DNA from: Nocardia takedensis NBRC 100417
GTDB lineage: Bacteria > Actinomycetota > Actinomycetes > Mycobacteriales > Mycobacteriaceae
Assembly: GCF_000308695.1 (NCBI RefSeq)
Contig: NZ_BAGG01000093.1
Coordinates: 248,001 to 312,000, forward strand
Length of the DNA: 64,000 bases
Direction of reading: 5' to 3'
Part shown: piece after piece, positions 24,920 to 33,885 of the stretch
Layout: each line of letters begins with the position of its first letter
Position numbering within the stretch: the stretch's first letter is position 1
Notes under the pieces: model-generated
Told to the model about the DNA's origin: nothing
The model's database searches: none
The model's input: the letters and a program-made list of their open reading frames with translations, nothing else
Position numbers and translations under genes: made by a program

Positions 24920-26422
24920 TCAGTGCGCGAGCACCGGCTCTCCTTCGGCGGGCACGGGCGCTTTGTTCGGCAGCAGCACCGCGGCCAACGCGGCGCCGAC
25001 GACGAAGATCGCGGTGGCCCACCAGAAGCTGGTCGTGTAGCTCTCGATCTGCGCCTGGGCCAATGCGGTCGGATCGGTCGGGCGCGAGGCCAGGTAGTCC
25101 GAGGCGGCCGAGGCGGCGATGGTGCTCAGCAGCGCGGTGCCGATGGAGCCGCCGACCTGCTGGCTGGTGTTGATCATCGCCGAGGCCACGCCCGCGTCCT
25201 CGTGCTGGACCGCCGAGGTCGCGCCCTGGAAGGCGGTGGACATCGCACCGCCCAGCCCCAGACCCATGAGGATCAGCGCGGGCAGCACATGGGTGACGTA
25301 GGCGGTGTCCAGCCCGATGCTGGTCAGCCAGCCCATGCCCGCGGCGGCGATCAGGAAGCCCGCCGTCACCACGACCTTCGGTCCCACGCGCGGCAGGATC
25401 AGCGACGGGGTGGTGGTGGAGGACACGATCATCGCGGCCACCATCGGCAGGAAGGCCAGACCGGTGGTGATCGGGGTGTAGCCCAGGCTCAGCTGCAAGT
25501 AGTAGGTCAGGAACAGGAAGATGGCGAACATCCCGATGCCCATCACGAACACCGTCATGTAGGAGCCGCCGCGGGTGCGGTCGAGCAGGATGCGCATCGG
25601 CAGCAGCGGGTGGGCGACCTTGGTCTCGACGACGACGAACACGGCCAGCAGCGCGGCGCCGCCCAGCAGGAACGCCAGGGTGACCGGGTTGGTCCAACTG
25701 GTGGTCTCGGCGTGGGAGAAGCCGTAGACGATGCCGAACAGCGCGGCGGTGACCACGGCGGTGCCGGGGATGTCGAGTTCGGGCCGCTGGGTGACCGTGT
25801 GCTTGGCCAGCAGCGCGACCGCGCCGACCAGTGCCACGGCGGCGAAGAGCAGGTTGACGAACATCACCCAGCGCCACGAGGCCCATTCGGTGAGCATGCC
25901 GCCCAGCAGCAGGCCCAGCGCGCCGCCGGTGCCCGCGACCGCGCCGAAGATGCCGAAGGCTTTCGCGCGTTCGGCGGGTTCGGTGAAGGTGACCGTCAGC
26001 AGTGAGAGCGCGGCGGGGGCGAGCAGCGCGCCGAAGACGCCTTGGCCGACGCGGGCCGCGACGAGCATCTCGAAACTGGTGGCCGCGCCGCCGAGGGCGG
26101 AGGCGACCGCGAAGCCGATCAGGCCGACGATGAAGGTGTTGCGGCGGCCGAACAGGTCGCTGAGGCGGCCGCCGAGTAGCAGCAGGCTGCCGAAGGCCAG
26201 CGCGTAGCCGGTGACGACCCACTGCCGGTCGGCGGCGCCGAAGCCGAGGTCGAGTTGGGCGGCGGGCAGGGCGATGTTCACGACGGTCGCGTCCAGCACG
26301 ACCATCAACTGGGCGACGCCGAGCACGGCGAGCACCCACCAGCGCAGGGCGTGCGAGCCCCGCTTGTCGGACTTCTTCTCGATGGTCGGGGGCGCTGCCC
26401 CCTGATCGATGGCGGTAGTCAT
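24920..26422 (-). CDS. MFS drug efflux transporter, DHA2 (EmrB/QacA) type
   Basis: 500 aa, about 14 membrane helices as in DHA2 drug:proton antiporters. Diagnostic pieces: LDATVVNIALP in helix 1, GGRLSDLFGRRN between helices 2 and 3, and the antiporter motif C-like GALGLLLGGMLTEWASWRW. It exports hydrophobic compounds from the cytoplasm. GAGGGG precedes the ATG. Divergent from a TetR gene, with two palindromic sites in the shared 135-bp gap, so it is probably derepressed by its substrates. Confidence 0.9.
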   Translation of the reverse strand: MTTAIDQGAAPPTIEKKSDKRGSHALRWWVLAVLGVAQLMVVLDATVVNIALPAAQLDLGFGAADRQWVVTGYALAFGSLLLLGGRLSDLFGRRNTFIVGLIGFAVASALGGAATSFEMLVAARVGQGVFGALLAPAALSLLTVTFTEPAERAKAFGIFGAVAGTGGALGLLLGGMLTEWASWRWVMFVNLLFAAVALVGAVALLAKHTVTQRPELDIPGTAVVTAALFGIVYGFSHAETTSWTNPVTLAFLLGGAALLAVFVVVETKVAHPLLPMRILLDRTRGGSYMTVFVMGIGMFAIFLFLTYYLQLSLGYTPITTGLAFLPMVAAMIVSSTTTPSLILPRVGPKVVVTAGFLIAAAGMGWLTSIGLDTAYVTHVLPALILMGLGLGGAMSTAFQGATSAVQHEDAGVASAMINTSQQVGGSIGTALLSTIAASAASDYLASRPTDPTALAQAQIESYTTSFWWATAIFVVGAALAAVLLPNKAPVPAEGEPVLAH

Positions 26423-26468
26423 AGGTCCCCTCTATGTCTGTGCGCGGCTTTGGACTCTTGGCTTATAC

Positions 26469-26483
26469 GGAGATACCATCTCC
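26469..26483. promoter_or_regulatory. Candidate TetR operator 1
   Basis: GGAGATACCATCTCC, a perfect 6-bp-arm palindrome with a 3-base centre, followed by GCTTA. It lies in the divergent gap next to the efflux gene and matches operator 2 in layout. Confidence 0.65.
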
Positions 26484-26511
26484 GCTTATACATCGACGAT
26501 AACAGAAGAAC

Positions 26512-26526
26512 GGAGGTACTACCTCC
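26512..26526. promoter_or_regulatory. Candidate TetR operator 2
   Basis: GGAGGTACTACCTCC, a perfect 7-bp-arm palindrome, again followed by GCTTA. It is 43 bp from operator 1 and nearest the TetR gene, which suggests autoregulation and co-repression of the efflux gene. Confidence 0.65.
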
Positions 26527-26557
26527 GCTTAATCCCGGTCGTTGGTAACATGTCGGT

Positions 26558-27235
26558 GTGAATCACGCCACGGCCCCCGCACCGCCCCGCCGCCTGCGTG
26601 CCGATGCCGCTCGCAATCAGCAGCGCATCGTCGCTGCCGCGCGCGAACTGTTCGCCGATCACGGCTTGGAGATCACCCTCGACGACGTCGCCGAACGCGC
26701 GGGCGTCGGCGTCGGCACGGTCTACCGCCGCTTCGCGAACAAGAAGGAACTGATCGCCGAGGTCTTCGAGCAGAACGTCGCGGAATTCGCGGCCGCCGCC
26801 GAGGAGGCCGCCCGCCACGACGACGCCTGGCTCGGCCTGGTCCAGTTCTTCGAGTACGCGTGTCGACACCTGGCCACCAACCGCGGCTTCAGCGAGGTCA
26901 TGCTCGAACTCGAAGAGGACGACGTCGACCGGTTCGCCTCGGTGCGCGATCGGATGAAGCCCACCATCGCCGGCGTGATCGAACGGGCCGCCGCCGCGGG
27001 CGCGCTGGCCCCCGGGGTGGAGGCCAGCGATTTCTTCGCCCTGATCCACATGGTCGACGCCATCGCGGAGTTCTCCAAACCGGTGAATCCCGCTACCTGG
27101 CAACGGTATATGGCCATCGCGCTCAACGGCGTCCGCTCGGATTCGGTGCCGCGCCGCGAGTTGACCGCGCCCCCGTTGACCGACGACGAGGTCGACCAAG
27201 CCAAAACGCACACATGCGTGGGCCGTCGACGCTGA
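26558..27235 (+). CDS. TetR-family transcriptional regulator
   Basis: 225 aa. The N-terminal TetR helix-turn-helix is at residues about 18-65 (RIVAAARELFADHGLEITLDDVAERAGVGVGTVYRRFANKKEL). The C-terminal ligand domain resembles those of actinobacterial regulators paired with exporters. GTG start. It is divergent from the DHA2 transporter and most likely represses it through the two palindromes between them. The inducer is unknown. Confidence 0.9.
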   Translation: MNHATAPAPPRRLRADAARNQQRIVAAARELFADHGLEITLDDVAERAGVGVGTVYRRFANKKELIAEVFEQNVAEFAAAAEEAARHDDAWLGLVQFFEYACRHLATNRGFSEVMLELEEDDVDRFASVRDRMKPTIAGVIERAAAAGALAPGVEASDFFALIHMVDAIAEFSKPVNPATWQRYMAIALNGVRSDSVPRRELTAPPLTDDEVDQAKTHTCVGRRR

Positions 27236-27328
27236 TTCCGCGCCACCCCGGGAGCCCGGGCCAACTTCCCGCTACGAAATTCGCCAACCGGTGGCGCGGG
27301 TCACCCGCCGTGACCTAATGTTGGTCAA

Positions 27329-28624
27329 ATGACCAACTGGGTGAACTGGGCGGGCGATCAACGGTGCGCGCCCGCGACCGTCGCCTCACCGCGCGACCTC
27401 GCCGAAGTCTCGGGCGTGCTGACCGAGGCCGCCGCGCGCGGCAGCACCGTCCGCGTCGCCGGAGCGGGGCATTCCTTCACCGACGCCGTACTCACCGACG
27501 GCGTGCTGATGGATCTGTCGCGGATGAACCGGATCCTCGACATCGACGGCTCGACCGGACTGGTCCGCGTCCAGGGCGGCCTCACCCTCGACGCCGCGAG
27601 CGCGGCCCTGCACACCGCCGGACTGGCCTTCCCCAACCTCGGCGACATCGACGTGCAGACCATCGCCGGAGCCACCGCGACCGGCACCCACGGCACCGGC
27701 GCGCGCCTGCCCAACCTCTCGGCCGCCGTCGAATCGGTGCAGGTCGCCCTGGCCGACGGCACCCACGTCGAACTCGACGCCGCGAGCGATCCGGACGGGT
27801 GGCGCGCCGCGCGGGTCAGCGTGGGCGCGCTCGGCGTGGTCACCGCGATGACCTTGCGCATGGTGCCCTCTTTCGTCCTCGAGGGCGTCGAGCGACCCGT
27901 TCCCGTCGAGGAGGTCCTCGCGGACCTGGACTCCTACCTCGACGACAACGACCACTTCGAGTTCTACATGTTCGCCCACAGTCCGATCGCGATGACCAAG
28001 CGCAACAACGTGGTCGACCTGGTCGAACAACCGCGCGGCAAGGCGGTGGACTGGCTCGCCGACATCCTGTTGTCCAACCACACCTTCGACGCGCTGTGCA
28101 GGCTGGGCCGCGTCCAACCGCGGCTGATCCCGTGGATCCACCGCGGCGCGGCGCACGCGGGCAGCTACCGCCGTCAGGTCGATCGCTCCTACCGGGTCTT
28201 CGCCTCCCCCAGGCTGTTCCGGTTCACCGAGATGGAATACGCCGTCCCGCGCGAACATTCGGTCGACGCGATCCGCGAGATCAAGGAATTGACCAAGCGT
28301 TTCCACGTCACCATGCCGATCGAGGTCCGCTGGGTCGCACCCGACGACGCGCTCCTCTCGCCCGCTGGCGGACGCGAGACCTGCTACATCGCCGTGCACC
28401 AGTTCCGCGGCGCGGAATGGGAACCGTATTTCCGTGCCTGCGAGCAGGTCTTCGACCGCTACGCCGGCCGACCGCACTGGGGCAAACGGCACTTCCAGAC
28501 CGCCGCGACCTTGCGCGAGCGCTACCCGGACTGGGAGCGTTTCGCCGCGGTGCGCCGCCGCCTCGACCCGAGCGGCCTGTTCGCCAACGACTACGTGCAC
28601 CGGGTGCTGGGCCGGCTCGACTGA
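27329..28624 (+). CDS. D-arabinono-1,4-lactone oxidase / L-gulonolactone oxidase-type flavoenzyme
   Basis: 431 aa VAO-type FAD enzyme. The FAD domain begins with CAPATVASPRDLAEV and has the motif VRVAGAGHSFTD; GATATGTHGTG is the second FAD-contact segment. The C-terminal ALO domain has the conserved RPHWGKRHF near residue 390. It oxidises aldonolactones, in mycobacteria L-gulono-1,4-lactone. No covalent-FAD His pattern of the vertebrate type is claimed. ATG start, alone on its strand. Confidence 0.88.
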   Translation: MTNWVNWAGDQRCAPATVASPRDLAEVSGVLTEAAARGSTVRVAGAGHSFTDAVLTDGVLMDLSRMNRILDIDGSTGLVRVQGGLTLDAASAALHTAGLAFPNLGDIDVQTIAGATATGTHGTGARLPNLSAAVESVQVALADGTHVELDAASDPDGWRAARVSVGALGVVTAMTLRMVPSFVLEGVERPVPVEEVLADLDSYLDDNDHFEFYMFAHSPIAMTKRNNVVDLVEQPRGKAVDWLADILLSNHTFDALCRLGRVQPRLIPWIHRGAAHAGSYRRQVDRSYRVFASPRLFRFTEMEYAVPREHSVDAIREIKELTKRFHVTMPIEVRWVAPDDALLSPAGGRETCYIAVHQFRGAEWEPYFRACEQVFDRYAGRPHWGKRHFQTAATLRERYPDWERFAAVRRRLDPSGLFANDYVHRVLGRLD

Positions 28625-28636
28625 ACCGACCGGTTC

Positions 28637-29401
28637 TCAGCCCGCGACGTCTTCCCGCGCGGCCAGCAGTTCGGCGACCAACCGCGGCACGGCCGCGCCG
28701 ATCGGTTCCCGCACGACCTCGGTGGCGATCGAATCGTAGGGCGTGGGTTCGTTGTTGACGATGATCAGATCCGCGCCGTTGCGCACCGCGATCGCGCACA
28801 TCGAGGCGGCGGGTTCGACCTGCAACGAGGTGCCGATGGCGAAGAACAGGTCGCTGGTCTCGGCCGTCAGCGTCGCCTTCAGCATGCTGCGCGGTTCCAT
28901 CTGCTGCCCGAACATCACCACCCCGGCCTTGAGGACGCCGCCGCAGTCCGGGCAGGGCGGATCGGCTTCGCCCGCGGCCACGCGGTCCAACGCGGCGGCC
29001 ATACTCGTGGCGTAGTCGCATTCGACACACACGACGTCGAACATGTTGCCGTGGATCTCGATCACCCGATCGACCGAGGAACCGGCGCGCTGGTGCAGGC
29101 GGTCGATGTTCTGGGTGATGATCGTGACCGCGCGGCCCGCCTTCTCGAGATCGGCGAGCGCGCGATGGGCCGCGTTGGGTTCGGCCCGCCAGGCGGGGTT
29201 GTCGCGGCGGGCGAGCCAGGAGCGCTGCCGGAGTTCGGGGTCGGCCAGGTAGTTGTCGTAGGTCGACATCAGTTCGGCGATCGGGTCTTCGGTCCAGACT
29301 CCGCGCGGGCCGCGGAAGTCGGGAATGCCGGAATCGGTGGAGATGCCCGCGCCGGTCAGTACGCCGATCCTGCCCCGCCGTTCGCGCCACTCGCTCGTCA
29401 T
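28637..29401 (-). CDS. NAD-dependent protein deacylase (sirtuin)
   Basis: 254 aa class Sir2. NAD-binding GAGISTDSGIPDFRG at the N-terminus, TQNIDRLH in the middle, catalytic His in IEIHGN, and four zinc cysteines in CVEC and CPDC. It removes acyl groups from lysines, with acetyl-CoA synthetase as the common bacterial target. ATG at 29401; a start at 29452 would add 17 residues. It converges with the lactone oxidase gene with only 12 bp between. Confidence 0.9.
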   Translation of the reverse strand: MTSEWRERRGRIGVLTGAGISTDSGIPDFRGPRGVWTEDPIAELMSTYDNYLADPELRQRSWLARRDNPAWRAEPNAAHRALADLEKAGRAVTIITQNIDRLHQRAGSSVDRVIEIHGNMFDVVCVECDYATSMAAALDRVAAGEADPPCPDCGGVLKAGVVMFGQQMEPRSMLKATLTAETSDLFFAIGTSLQVEPAASMCAIAVRNGADLIIVNNEPTPYDSIATEVVREPIGAAVPRLVAELLAAREDVAG

Positions 29402-29462
29402 ACTGTCGAGGGTAGGTGCGGTGGCCGGTCTCAGCCGGCGATCTTCGTCCATACCAGACAGA

Positions 29463-29499
29463 GAAGATGAGACGTTGCTATGCTAATTATCTCATCTTC
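29463..29499. promoter_or_regulatory. Inverted repeat upstream of the MpaB-type gene
   Basis: GAAGATGAGA and TCTCATCTTC, perfect 10-bp arms separated by 17 bases of AT-rich DNA that could hold a -10 element. It lies between the divergent sirtuin and MpaB-type genes and is a candidate operator; no regulator gene is next to it. Confidence 0.5.
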
Positions 29500-29528
29500 C
29501 TTACCTCGGTAGATCAAAGGAGATCGCA

Positions 29529-30440
29529 ATGACCGCGTCCACCGCAGTCGAGACCATCGAGGCGCGCGACCTGCCGCCCCGCCGTCCCTTCGGACCCGGA
29601 TCGCGGATGTGGGACGAGACCGGCCTGGTCACCTTCTCCCTGACCGCCGGAGCCGCGTTCCTGCTCCAGACCATGGAACCCACCATCTCCGCGGTGGTCG
29701 ACAAGCACTCCACCTTCCGCACCGATCCCACCGGCCGCGCCCTGCGCAGCCTCGCCTCGGTGATGATGTGGGTCTACGCGGGCGAGGAAGGCGTCGCCGA
29801 AGCCGACCGCCTGCGGTCCATGCACGCCACGCTCAACACCACCACCCCCGACGGCGTGCGCCACACCGCCCTGTCCAGCGGCCCGTGGGCCTGGGTGCTG
29901 CACACCGGCACCTTCGCCTTCACCACCAACTCCAAGTACTTCGCGCGCACCCCGCTCACCGAACAGGACAAGCAGGACTACTACGCCGAGGCGGTCCAAC
30001 TGCTGCGCAACTTCTCCGTGCCGCCCAAGGAGATTCCCGAGGACTTCGCCGCCTTCGAGAAGTACTTCCAGGACATGCTGGAGAACCACCTGGTCGCCAC
30101 CGACACCGCGCGCGACTACCTGCGCACCATCCGCTCGGTCGGCGCGCCCAAGCAGCTACCCCGCGCCCTGGTCCCCGTCTGGCGGGCCGCCGTCGCGCCG
30201 ATCGGCAAGCTCCAGCACTTCGTCACCATCGGCACCACACCCGAGATCGCCCGGCAGAAGCTGGGACTCGAGTGGACCGAGGAGGACGAGCGCAAGCTGA
30301 AGATCATCGGCCGCGTCATCGCCTACGGCCTGCCCCTGCTGCCCGAACGCCTGCGCTACTTCCCCATCGCCTACGAAGCCCGCCGCCTCGAACGCGACCG
30401 CGCCCGCCTGCGCGCGGTCATCACCAAGCGCCCGATCTGA
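29529..30440 (+). CDS. Oxygenase MpaB-family (DUF2236) protein
   Basis: 303 aa. The family pattern is present: PFGPGSRMWDETG near the start, a helical core with MMWVYAGEEGVAEADRLRSMHA, and LHTGTFAF. DUF2236 proteins include the latex-clearing and MpaB oxygenases, which bind heme through conserved His/Arg; this member probably has a heme-binding fold with unknown substrate. GGAGA precedes the ATG. A long inverted repeat upstream suggests repression; a strong terminator follows. Confidence 0.82.
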   Translation: MTASTAVETIEARDLPPRRPFGPGSRMWDETGLVTFSLTAGAAFLLQTMEPTISAVVDKHSTFRTDPTGRALRSLASVMMWVYAGEEGVAEADRLRSMHATLNTTTPDGVRHTALSSGPWAWVLHTGTFAFTTNSKYFARTPLTEQDKQDYYAEAVQLLRNFSVPPKEIPEDFAAFEKYFQDMLENHLVATDTARDYLRTIRSVGAPKQLPRALVPVWRAAVAPIGKLQHFVTIGTTPEIARQKLGLEWTEEDERKLKIIGRVIAYGLPLLPERLRYFPIAYEARRLERDRARLRAVITKRPI

Positions 30441-30482
30441 GCCGCCCGCCCGTTCAGGGACACGCTCGGGACGCTCCCGTCG

Positions 30483-30522
30483 CCGCACCGCGCACCGATG
30501 TCCGGTGCGCGGTGCGGTTTTT
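30483..30522 (+). terminator. Intrinsic terminator after the MpaB-type gene
   Basis: Perfect 15-bp stem CCGCACCGCGCACCG / CGGTGCGCGGTGCGG, 5-base loop, then TTTTT. It lies 43 bp past the stop codon. Confidence 0.9.
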
Positions 30523-30712
30523 CGAGCGCACCCCCTCCCACCAGCGCGGCAATCGCGGGGCAACCGTCGCCGATCGGGCCCAAGCGGCGTCAGAGGTGCC
30601 CGTCCCGAACGGCCGTATGTCCGTATCCCTTACGCTACGACAGCGTTTCGGCACCGACCGGGCGTCACGGCACACCCCTGGTTCGTTCGTTCTCCACACC
30701 GAAAGGCGCTCG

Positions 30713-31126
30713 ATGGCCCACACACCCAGTGTGCTTTTCGTCTGCGTACGCAATGCCGGCTCCTCACCCATGGCCGCCGGATTCCTCACCGCGCTCGCGG
30801 GCGAGCGCATCGAAGCCCGTACCGCCGGCAGCGACCCCGCGGGCGCACTCGATCCCGTCGCCGTCGCCGCCATGGCCGAGGTCGGTATCGACATCTCCGG
30901 CGCGACCCCCAAGGGGCTCACCGACGAAGCCGTCGGCCTGTCCGACGTGGTCGTCACCATGGGCTGCGGCGAAGCCTGCCCGTACTTTCCCGGCATCAGC
31001 TACCGCGACTGGGTCGTCCCCGACCCGACCGGGCAGAGCATCGAGGTCGTCCGCACGGTCCGCGACCGGATCCGCATCCTGGTCGAGAACCTCATCGCCG
31101 AACTGGTTCCCGCGCCCACGCACTGA
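30713..31126 (+). CDS. Low-molecular-weight phosphatase / ArsC (arsenate-mycothiol transferase)-like protein
   Basis: 137 aa. The fold signature LFVCVRNAGSSPMAAGFL is that of LMW phosphatases and actinobacterial ArsC, and the downstream TMGCGEACPYFPGISYRDWVVPDPTG is typical of arsenate reductases. The nucleophilic Cys is present, but the P-loop position that is Arg (or Lys in Corynebacterium arsenate-mycothiol transferases) is Ser here, so arsenate or phosphate binding may be weak. No ars operon surrounds it. ATG start with GAAAGG upstream. Confidence 0.75.
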   Translation: MAHTPSVLFVCVRNAGSSPMAAGFLTALAGERIEARTAGSDPAGALDPVAVAAMAEVGIDISGATPKGLTDEAVGLSDVVVTMGCGEACPYFPGISYRDWVVPDPTGQSIEVVRTVRDRIRILVENLIAELVPAPTH

Positions 31127-31177
31127 CTGTCCGATTCGTTCAAGACGGACCGCGACGGCCCCGCCTACGCTGCCGGT

Positions 31178-31570
31178 ATGACTCCACAACTGGACTTCAT
31201 CGGCATCGTCGTCTCCGACATGGCCGCCTCGCTGACCTTCTACCGCCGCCTCGGCCTGGAATTCCCGGCGGGCGCCGAGCAGGCCCCGCACGCCGAGGCC
31301 ACCACCGCGAGCGGCGTCCGTCTCGCCCTCGACACCGAGGACACCGTGCGCTCATTCCACCCCGAGTGGACCGCCCCGCGTGACGCGGGCCGCGTCGCCC
31401 TCGCCTTCCGCTGCGCCGATCCCGCCGAGGTCGACGCGGTCTACGCCGACCTGACCGGCGCGGGCTACCGCGGCGAACTGAAGCCGTGGGACGCGCCGTG
31501 GGGGCAGCGCTACGCGGTCGTCAACGATCCCGACGGCAACGGCATCGACCTCTACGCCGCACTCGGGTAG
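31178..31570 (+). CDS. VOC-family (glyoxalase/bleomycin-resistance-like) protein
   Basis: 130 aa, two beta-alpha-beta-beta-beta modules of the vicinal oxygen chelate fold: DFIGIVVSDMAASLTFYRRLGLEF and later QRYAVVNDPDGNGIDLYA. Metal-ligand positions are not clear enough to assign an enzyme reaction. It converges with an AraC-type regulator whose stop is eight bases away. ATG start at 31178. Confidence 0.85.
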   Translation: MTPQLDFIGIVVSDMAASLTFYRRLGLEFPAGAEQAPHAEATTASGVRLALDTEDTVRSFHPEWTAPRDAGRVALAFRCADPAEVDAVYADLTGAGYRGELKPWDAPWGQRYAVVNDPDGNGIDLYAALG

Positions 31571-31577
31571 GGCCCCG

Positions 31578-32285
31578 CTAGATACCGAGCAGCAGACCGA
31601 GCGGCATGCCCGCCAGGGACCGCACCTCCCGGGACAGATGGGCCTGGTCGGCGAATCCGGTGACGGCGGCGACCTCGGCGGGCGCGGTCCCGTTGCGCGC
31701 CAACGCGACCGCGCGGCGAAAGCGCAGGATGCGGGCGAGCGTCTTGGGACCGTAGCCGAAGGCCGCCAGCGAGCGGCGGTGCAGCAGGCGCGCGTGCAGG
31801 CCGGTGCGCTCGACCGTCTGGGCCACCGTCAGGCCCGCGTTCGCCGCGGCGACGATGCCGCGCAGCACCGGGTCCGGCGGGTCCGTCGCGGCGGCCCGCT
31901 CCAGCGCCACCGCCTCGAGCGCGCCGAGCCTGTCCCGCGCGTCGTCGATGGACTCGGTCAGCGCGCGCACCCGCGCCGCGGGCCACAGGTCGGCGAGCGC
32001 CACCCGACGGTCGCGCAACTCCTCGGCGGGCACACCCAACAACGCGGGCGCGGTGCCCGGGTAGAAGCGGATGCCGGCGAACTCGGCCCCGACCGGGGCC
32101 TCCGGCTGGAACGCCGTGGTGTCCGGCCCGGCCACGACCAGCGCGCCCGAGCGCCACATCAGGTCGATACAGCCGTCCGGCAGCACCGGAACACGCGCGT
32201 CACCGGGAGCCAGGGTGCGCTGCCACAGCACCGCGCCGGGCAGGCGCGAATCCCGCTCCCGATAGGCCGTCGTCGCCGTCCGCAC
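31578..32285 (-). CDS. AraC-family transcriptional regulator
   Basis: 235 aa. The N-terminal half has the DUF6597-like ligand pattern RTLAPGDARVPVLPDGCIDLMW, and the C-terminal third is the AraC double helix-turn-helix (FGYGPKTLARILRFRRAVALAR, then AEVAAVTGFADQAHLSREVRSLAGM). Such regulators often sit beside a VOC gene, as here, and may control it. ATG at 32285. Confidence 0.88.
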   Translation of the reverse strand: MRTATTAYRERDSRLPGAVLWQRTLAPGDARVPVLPDGCIDLMWRSGALVVAGPDTTAFQPEAPVGAEFAGIRFYPGTAPALLGVPAEELRDRRVALADLWPAARVRALTESIDDARDRLGALEAVALERAAATDPPDPVLRGIVAAANAGLTVAQTVERTGLHARLLHRRSLAAFGYGPKTLARILRFRRAVALARNGTAPAEVAAVTGFADQAHLSREVRSLAGMPLGLLLGI

Positions 32286-32318
32286 ACCCCGAGGCTACCC
32301 AGCGCGGCGGTCGGGCGA

Positions 32319-32831
32319 TCAGTTCGGGATCGGGGTCACCCCGCGCGGGGCGACCAGCACCTCCCGCTGCCCCTCCGCGGGCAGGCGCGCACCGGTGTCC
32401 TTGCACGCGACACTCACCTCGGCGGCGGGCGGTGAGGAGAACGTCCACAGGGTGACCCACTCCGTACCGCCGATTTCCTCGCGCTTCTTCAGGTCCGAGG
32501 AACGCAGATCCTCATTGCGGCCGGAGCCGTCGGTTACCGTGCAGCGCAATCCCGTCAGCGCGTCACCCCACCCGGCGGGCGCTTTGATGTCCATGACGGC
32601 GTCGGCGGGCACGACGACCGTTCCCGACTGCCCCACCGGAATCCGCGTCCCGGCCGAAGCGGGCGGCGCGGGTTCGGCGACGGGCTCCGGCGGCGGGGGC
32701 TGCGGAGCCTCGACGGTGGTCGGCGCCGCCGTGACGGACGAGGTCACGGCCGCTTCGGAAGAATCGTCGCCGGAACAGCCCGCGACGGTGGCGGCCAGCA
32801 CCAGAGGCGCCGCCATCCAGAACAGTCTCAC
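32319..32831 (-). CDS. Lipoprotein of unknown function
   Basis: 170 aa. A signal peptide ends in the lipobox VAGC (Cys19), followed by Ser/Thr/Pro-rich linker (PPPPEPVAEPAPPAS) and a compact C-terminal domain with two Cys (LRCTVTD, VSVACKD) that could form a disulfide. The domain (RIPVGQSGTVVVPADAVMDIKAP) resembles small exported actinobacterial domains of unknown role. Surface-anchored. ATG start. Confidence 0.75.
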   Translation of the reverse strand: MRLFWMAAPLVLAATVAGCSGDDSSEAAVTSSVTAAPTTVEAPQPPPPEPVAEPAPPASAGTRIPVGQSGTVVVPADAVMDIKAPAGWGDALTGLRCTVTDGSGRNEDLRSSDLKKREEIGGTEWVTLWTFSSPPAAEVSVACKDTGARLPAEGQREVLVAPRGVTPIPN

Positions 32832-33079
32832 AGGTCAACCCTTCGTCGAGCCCGCGCGGGCGCGCGCGGGCCGGATCAGCGATCGAACACAGCGAAAAAC
32901 GTCTTGCGCGAAGAACAATACAGGGGCACGAAATGCGCAATTGATCGGCAAATGAAATCCGTGCGCGCGCGGTAATTCCCACTCGAACACGGATCGGGAA
33001 CGGGGACTAGGATCTCGCGGGTGTCGCGACAGTGCCGTCGCCACCCATTTCCGGTCGCCTTTGTCTTGGAGAACCCTAG

Positions 33080-33856
33080 ATGACGTTCACCGTCGCATTC
33101 CACACTCTCGACGTCCCCACCCCGGACGGAGCCGCGGACGCGTACCTGGCCCATCCCGACGACGGCCGCGCCCACCCGGGCGTGCTGTTGTTCATGGACG
33201 CCTTCGGCCTGCGTCCGTGGTTGCGGGAGATGATCGAGACGATCGCCGCGCGGGGTTACACGGTGCTCGCGCCGAATCTGTTCCATCGCACCGGCCCGGC
33301 CCCGGTGCTGCCCGTCCCGGATTTCACCGAACCGGGCGCGCGCGAAAAGTTCTTCGCCGACCTCGAACCCGTGCGCAAGGCGCTCACCCCGGAACTGGCG
33401 CTGCGTGACGCGGGCGCCTACCTGAACTGGCTCACCGGTTCCGAACTCGTCGTTCCGGGCGGGATCGGTGTGACCGGCTACTGCCTGGGCGGGCGCCTCG
33501 CGCTGCGCGTCGCCGGGGAATTCGGGCCCGCGATCGCGGCCGCGGCGAGCTTCCACGGCGGTTTCCTCGCCGCCGAGGAGATGTCCGACAGCCCGCACCA
33601 CACCGCCGAGCGCATCGAGGCCGAGGTTTTCCTGGCGCACGCCGAGAACGACCATTCCATGCCCGCCGAGCAGATCGCGGTGCTGGACAAGGCGCTGGCG
33701 AGCGCCGGGGTCGAATTCACCTCGGTCGTGTATCCCGGTGCGGCGCACGGCTTCACGATGCAGGACATTCCGACCTGGAACGCCGAGGCCTACGAGCGGC
33801 ACCTGAGCGACCTGTTCGCCTTGCTCGAGCGGAACCTGTCCACCGAAGCGGCCTGA
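33080..33856 (+). CDS. Dienelactone hydrolase-family protein
   Basis: 258 aa alpha/beta hydrolase. The nucleophile motif is GYCLGG (Cys), with Asp in HAENDHSM and His in GAAHGF, the Cys-Asp-His triad of dienelactone hydrolases. It hydrolyses lactones or esters in aromatic degradation; the true substrate is not known, and no catechol pathway genes are nearby. ATG with GGAGAA upstream. The next gene starts 29 bp after its stop, so they may share a transcript. Confidence 0.88.
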   Translation: MTFTVAFHTLDVPTPDGAADAYLAHPDDGRAHPGVLLFMDAFGLRPWLREMIETIAARGYTVLAPNLFHRTGPAPVLPVPDFTEPGAREKFFADLEPVRKALTPELALRDAGAYLNWLTGSELVVPGGIGVTGYCLGGRLALRVAGEFGPAIAAAASFHGGFLAAEEMSDSPHHTAERIEAEVFLAHAENDHSMPAEQIAVLDKALASAGVEFTSVVYPGAAHGFTMQDIPTWNAEAYERHLSDLFALLERNLSTEAA

Positions 33857-33885
33857 CCACCGGCCGCCCGACCCGAAGGACCGCG

